Origin: Incurvaria masculella
Taxonomy: Eukaryota; Arthropoda; Insecta; Lepidoptera; Incurvariidae
DNA length: 64,000 bases
Assembly (NCBI GenBank): GCA_946894095.1
Contig: OX335657.1
Location: 17,980,001-18,044,000, forward strand
Direction: 5' to 3'
Of this stretch, positions 63,820 through 64,000 are shown one piece after another (position 1 is the stretch's first letter; every line of letters starts with the position of its first letter). The notes below the pieces were generated by a model. It was given only the letters and a program-made list of their open reading frames with translations. It did no database searches and had not been told where the DNA came from. The position numbers and the translations under genes are program-made.

Positions 63820-64000
63820 TCTCTGGTGATTTTGAGATCATCACAAAATATATTTACAGAATAATGGTCTAGCTATTATTTTAAAATAAAACTAGTTTTT
63901 AAATAATCAGAAACAATATTAGAAGATTGGTGGGGTAGCTATTAATTAAAGATACAAATTTAAGTTTCTGGCGCTTTTGATATTTACACTAGGGACACAA

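Overview
The window looks like nuclear DNA from a moth or butterfly (Lepidoptera). It is AT-rich and has no bacterial-style gene packing. It is dominated by interspersed repeats typical of lepidopteran genomes: the (ACGG)n-bearing element with arms reading like CCGGCCAAGTGCGAGTCGG, RTE and CR1/Jockey-type LINE debris, SINEs and many small inverted-repeat elements. I find no complete host gene. Host coding signal is limited to a few exon-like pieces bounded by splice signals, which I cannot name.

Layout. 0.5-3.5 kb: old SINEs and the 3' end of a LINE split by a TTAA-flanked MITE. 3.9-6.5 kb: a TTAA/TIR element whose core is replaced by a nearly complete endonuclease/reverse-transcriptase LINE on the minus strand. 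6.6-11.3 kb: a MITE, a 5S-headed SINE, an RTE 3' end and a tandem pair of foldback elements. 11.7-13.4 kb: a 15-copy, 112-bp GC-rich tandem array whose unit looks like a minus-strand exon plus its splice donor. 14-34 kb: dispersed MITEs, ACGG elements and SINEs, with GC-rich/G-rich islands near 20, 21.4, 22.4 and 23.7 kb and a young 5'-truncated LINE with target-site duplication at 31.1 kb. 32.7-33.6 kb: a tRNA-headed SINE carrying a nested MITE, flanked by 48-bp direct repeats. 34-50 kb: more TTAA elements, nested SINEs, LINE 3' ends and an (AATGA)n tract. 46.3-48.7 kb is a stack of at least six insertions. 50-64 kb: three or four exon-like segments (50.2, 58.3, 61.7 and 62.2 kb), ACGG elements, and a repeat containing a bacterial-type tRNA-Leu-like segment, one copy of which forms a 45-bp perfect palindrome at 63.5 kb.

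How the parts relate. Two SINE families share one body and 3' tail but carry different Pol III heads (5S rRNA-like or tRNA-like), so they probably depended on one LINE partner. Three MITE families share TTAAGG termini. In two places a TTAA-2 copy abuts another TTAA element through a single shared TTAA. Several repeats carry local inverted duplications that look like template-switch events. The least ordinary items are the 112-bp exon-like array, the TIR element containing a LINE, the bacterial-type tRNA-Leu-like repeat and the 5S/tRNA head swap. All calls come from reading the sequence. No database search was possible.
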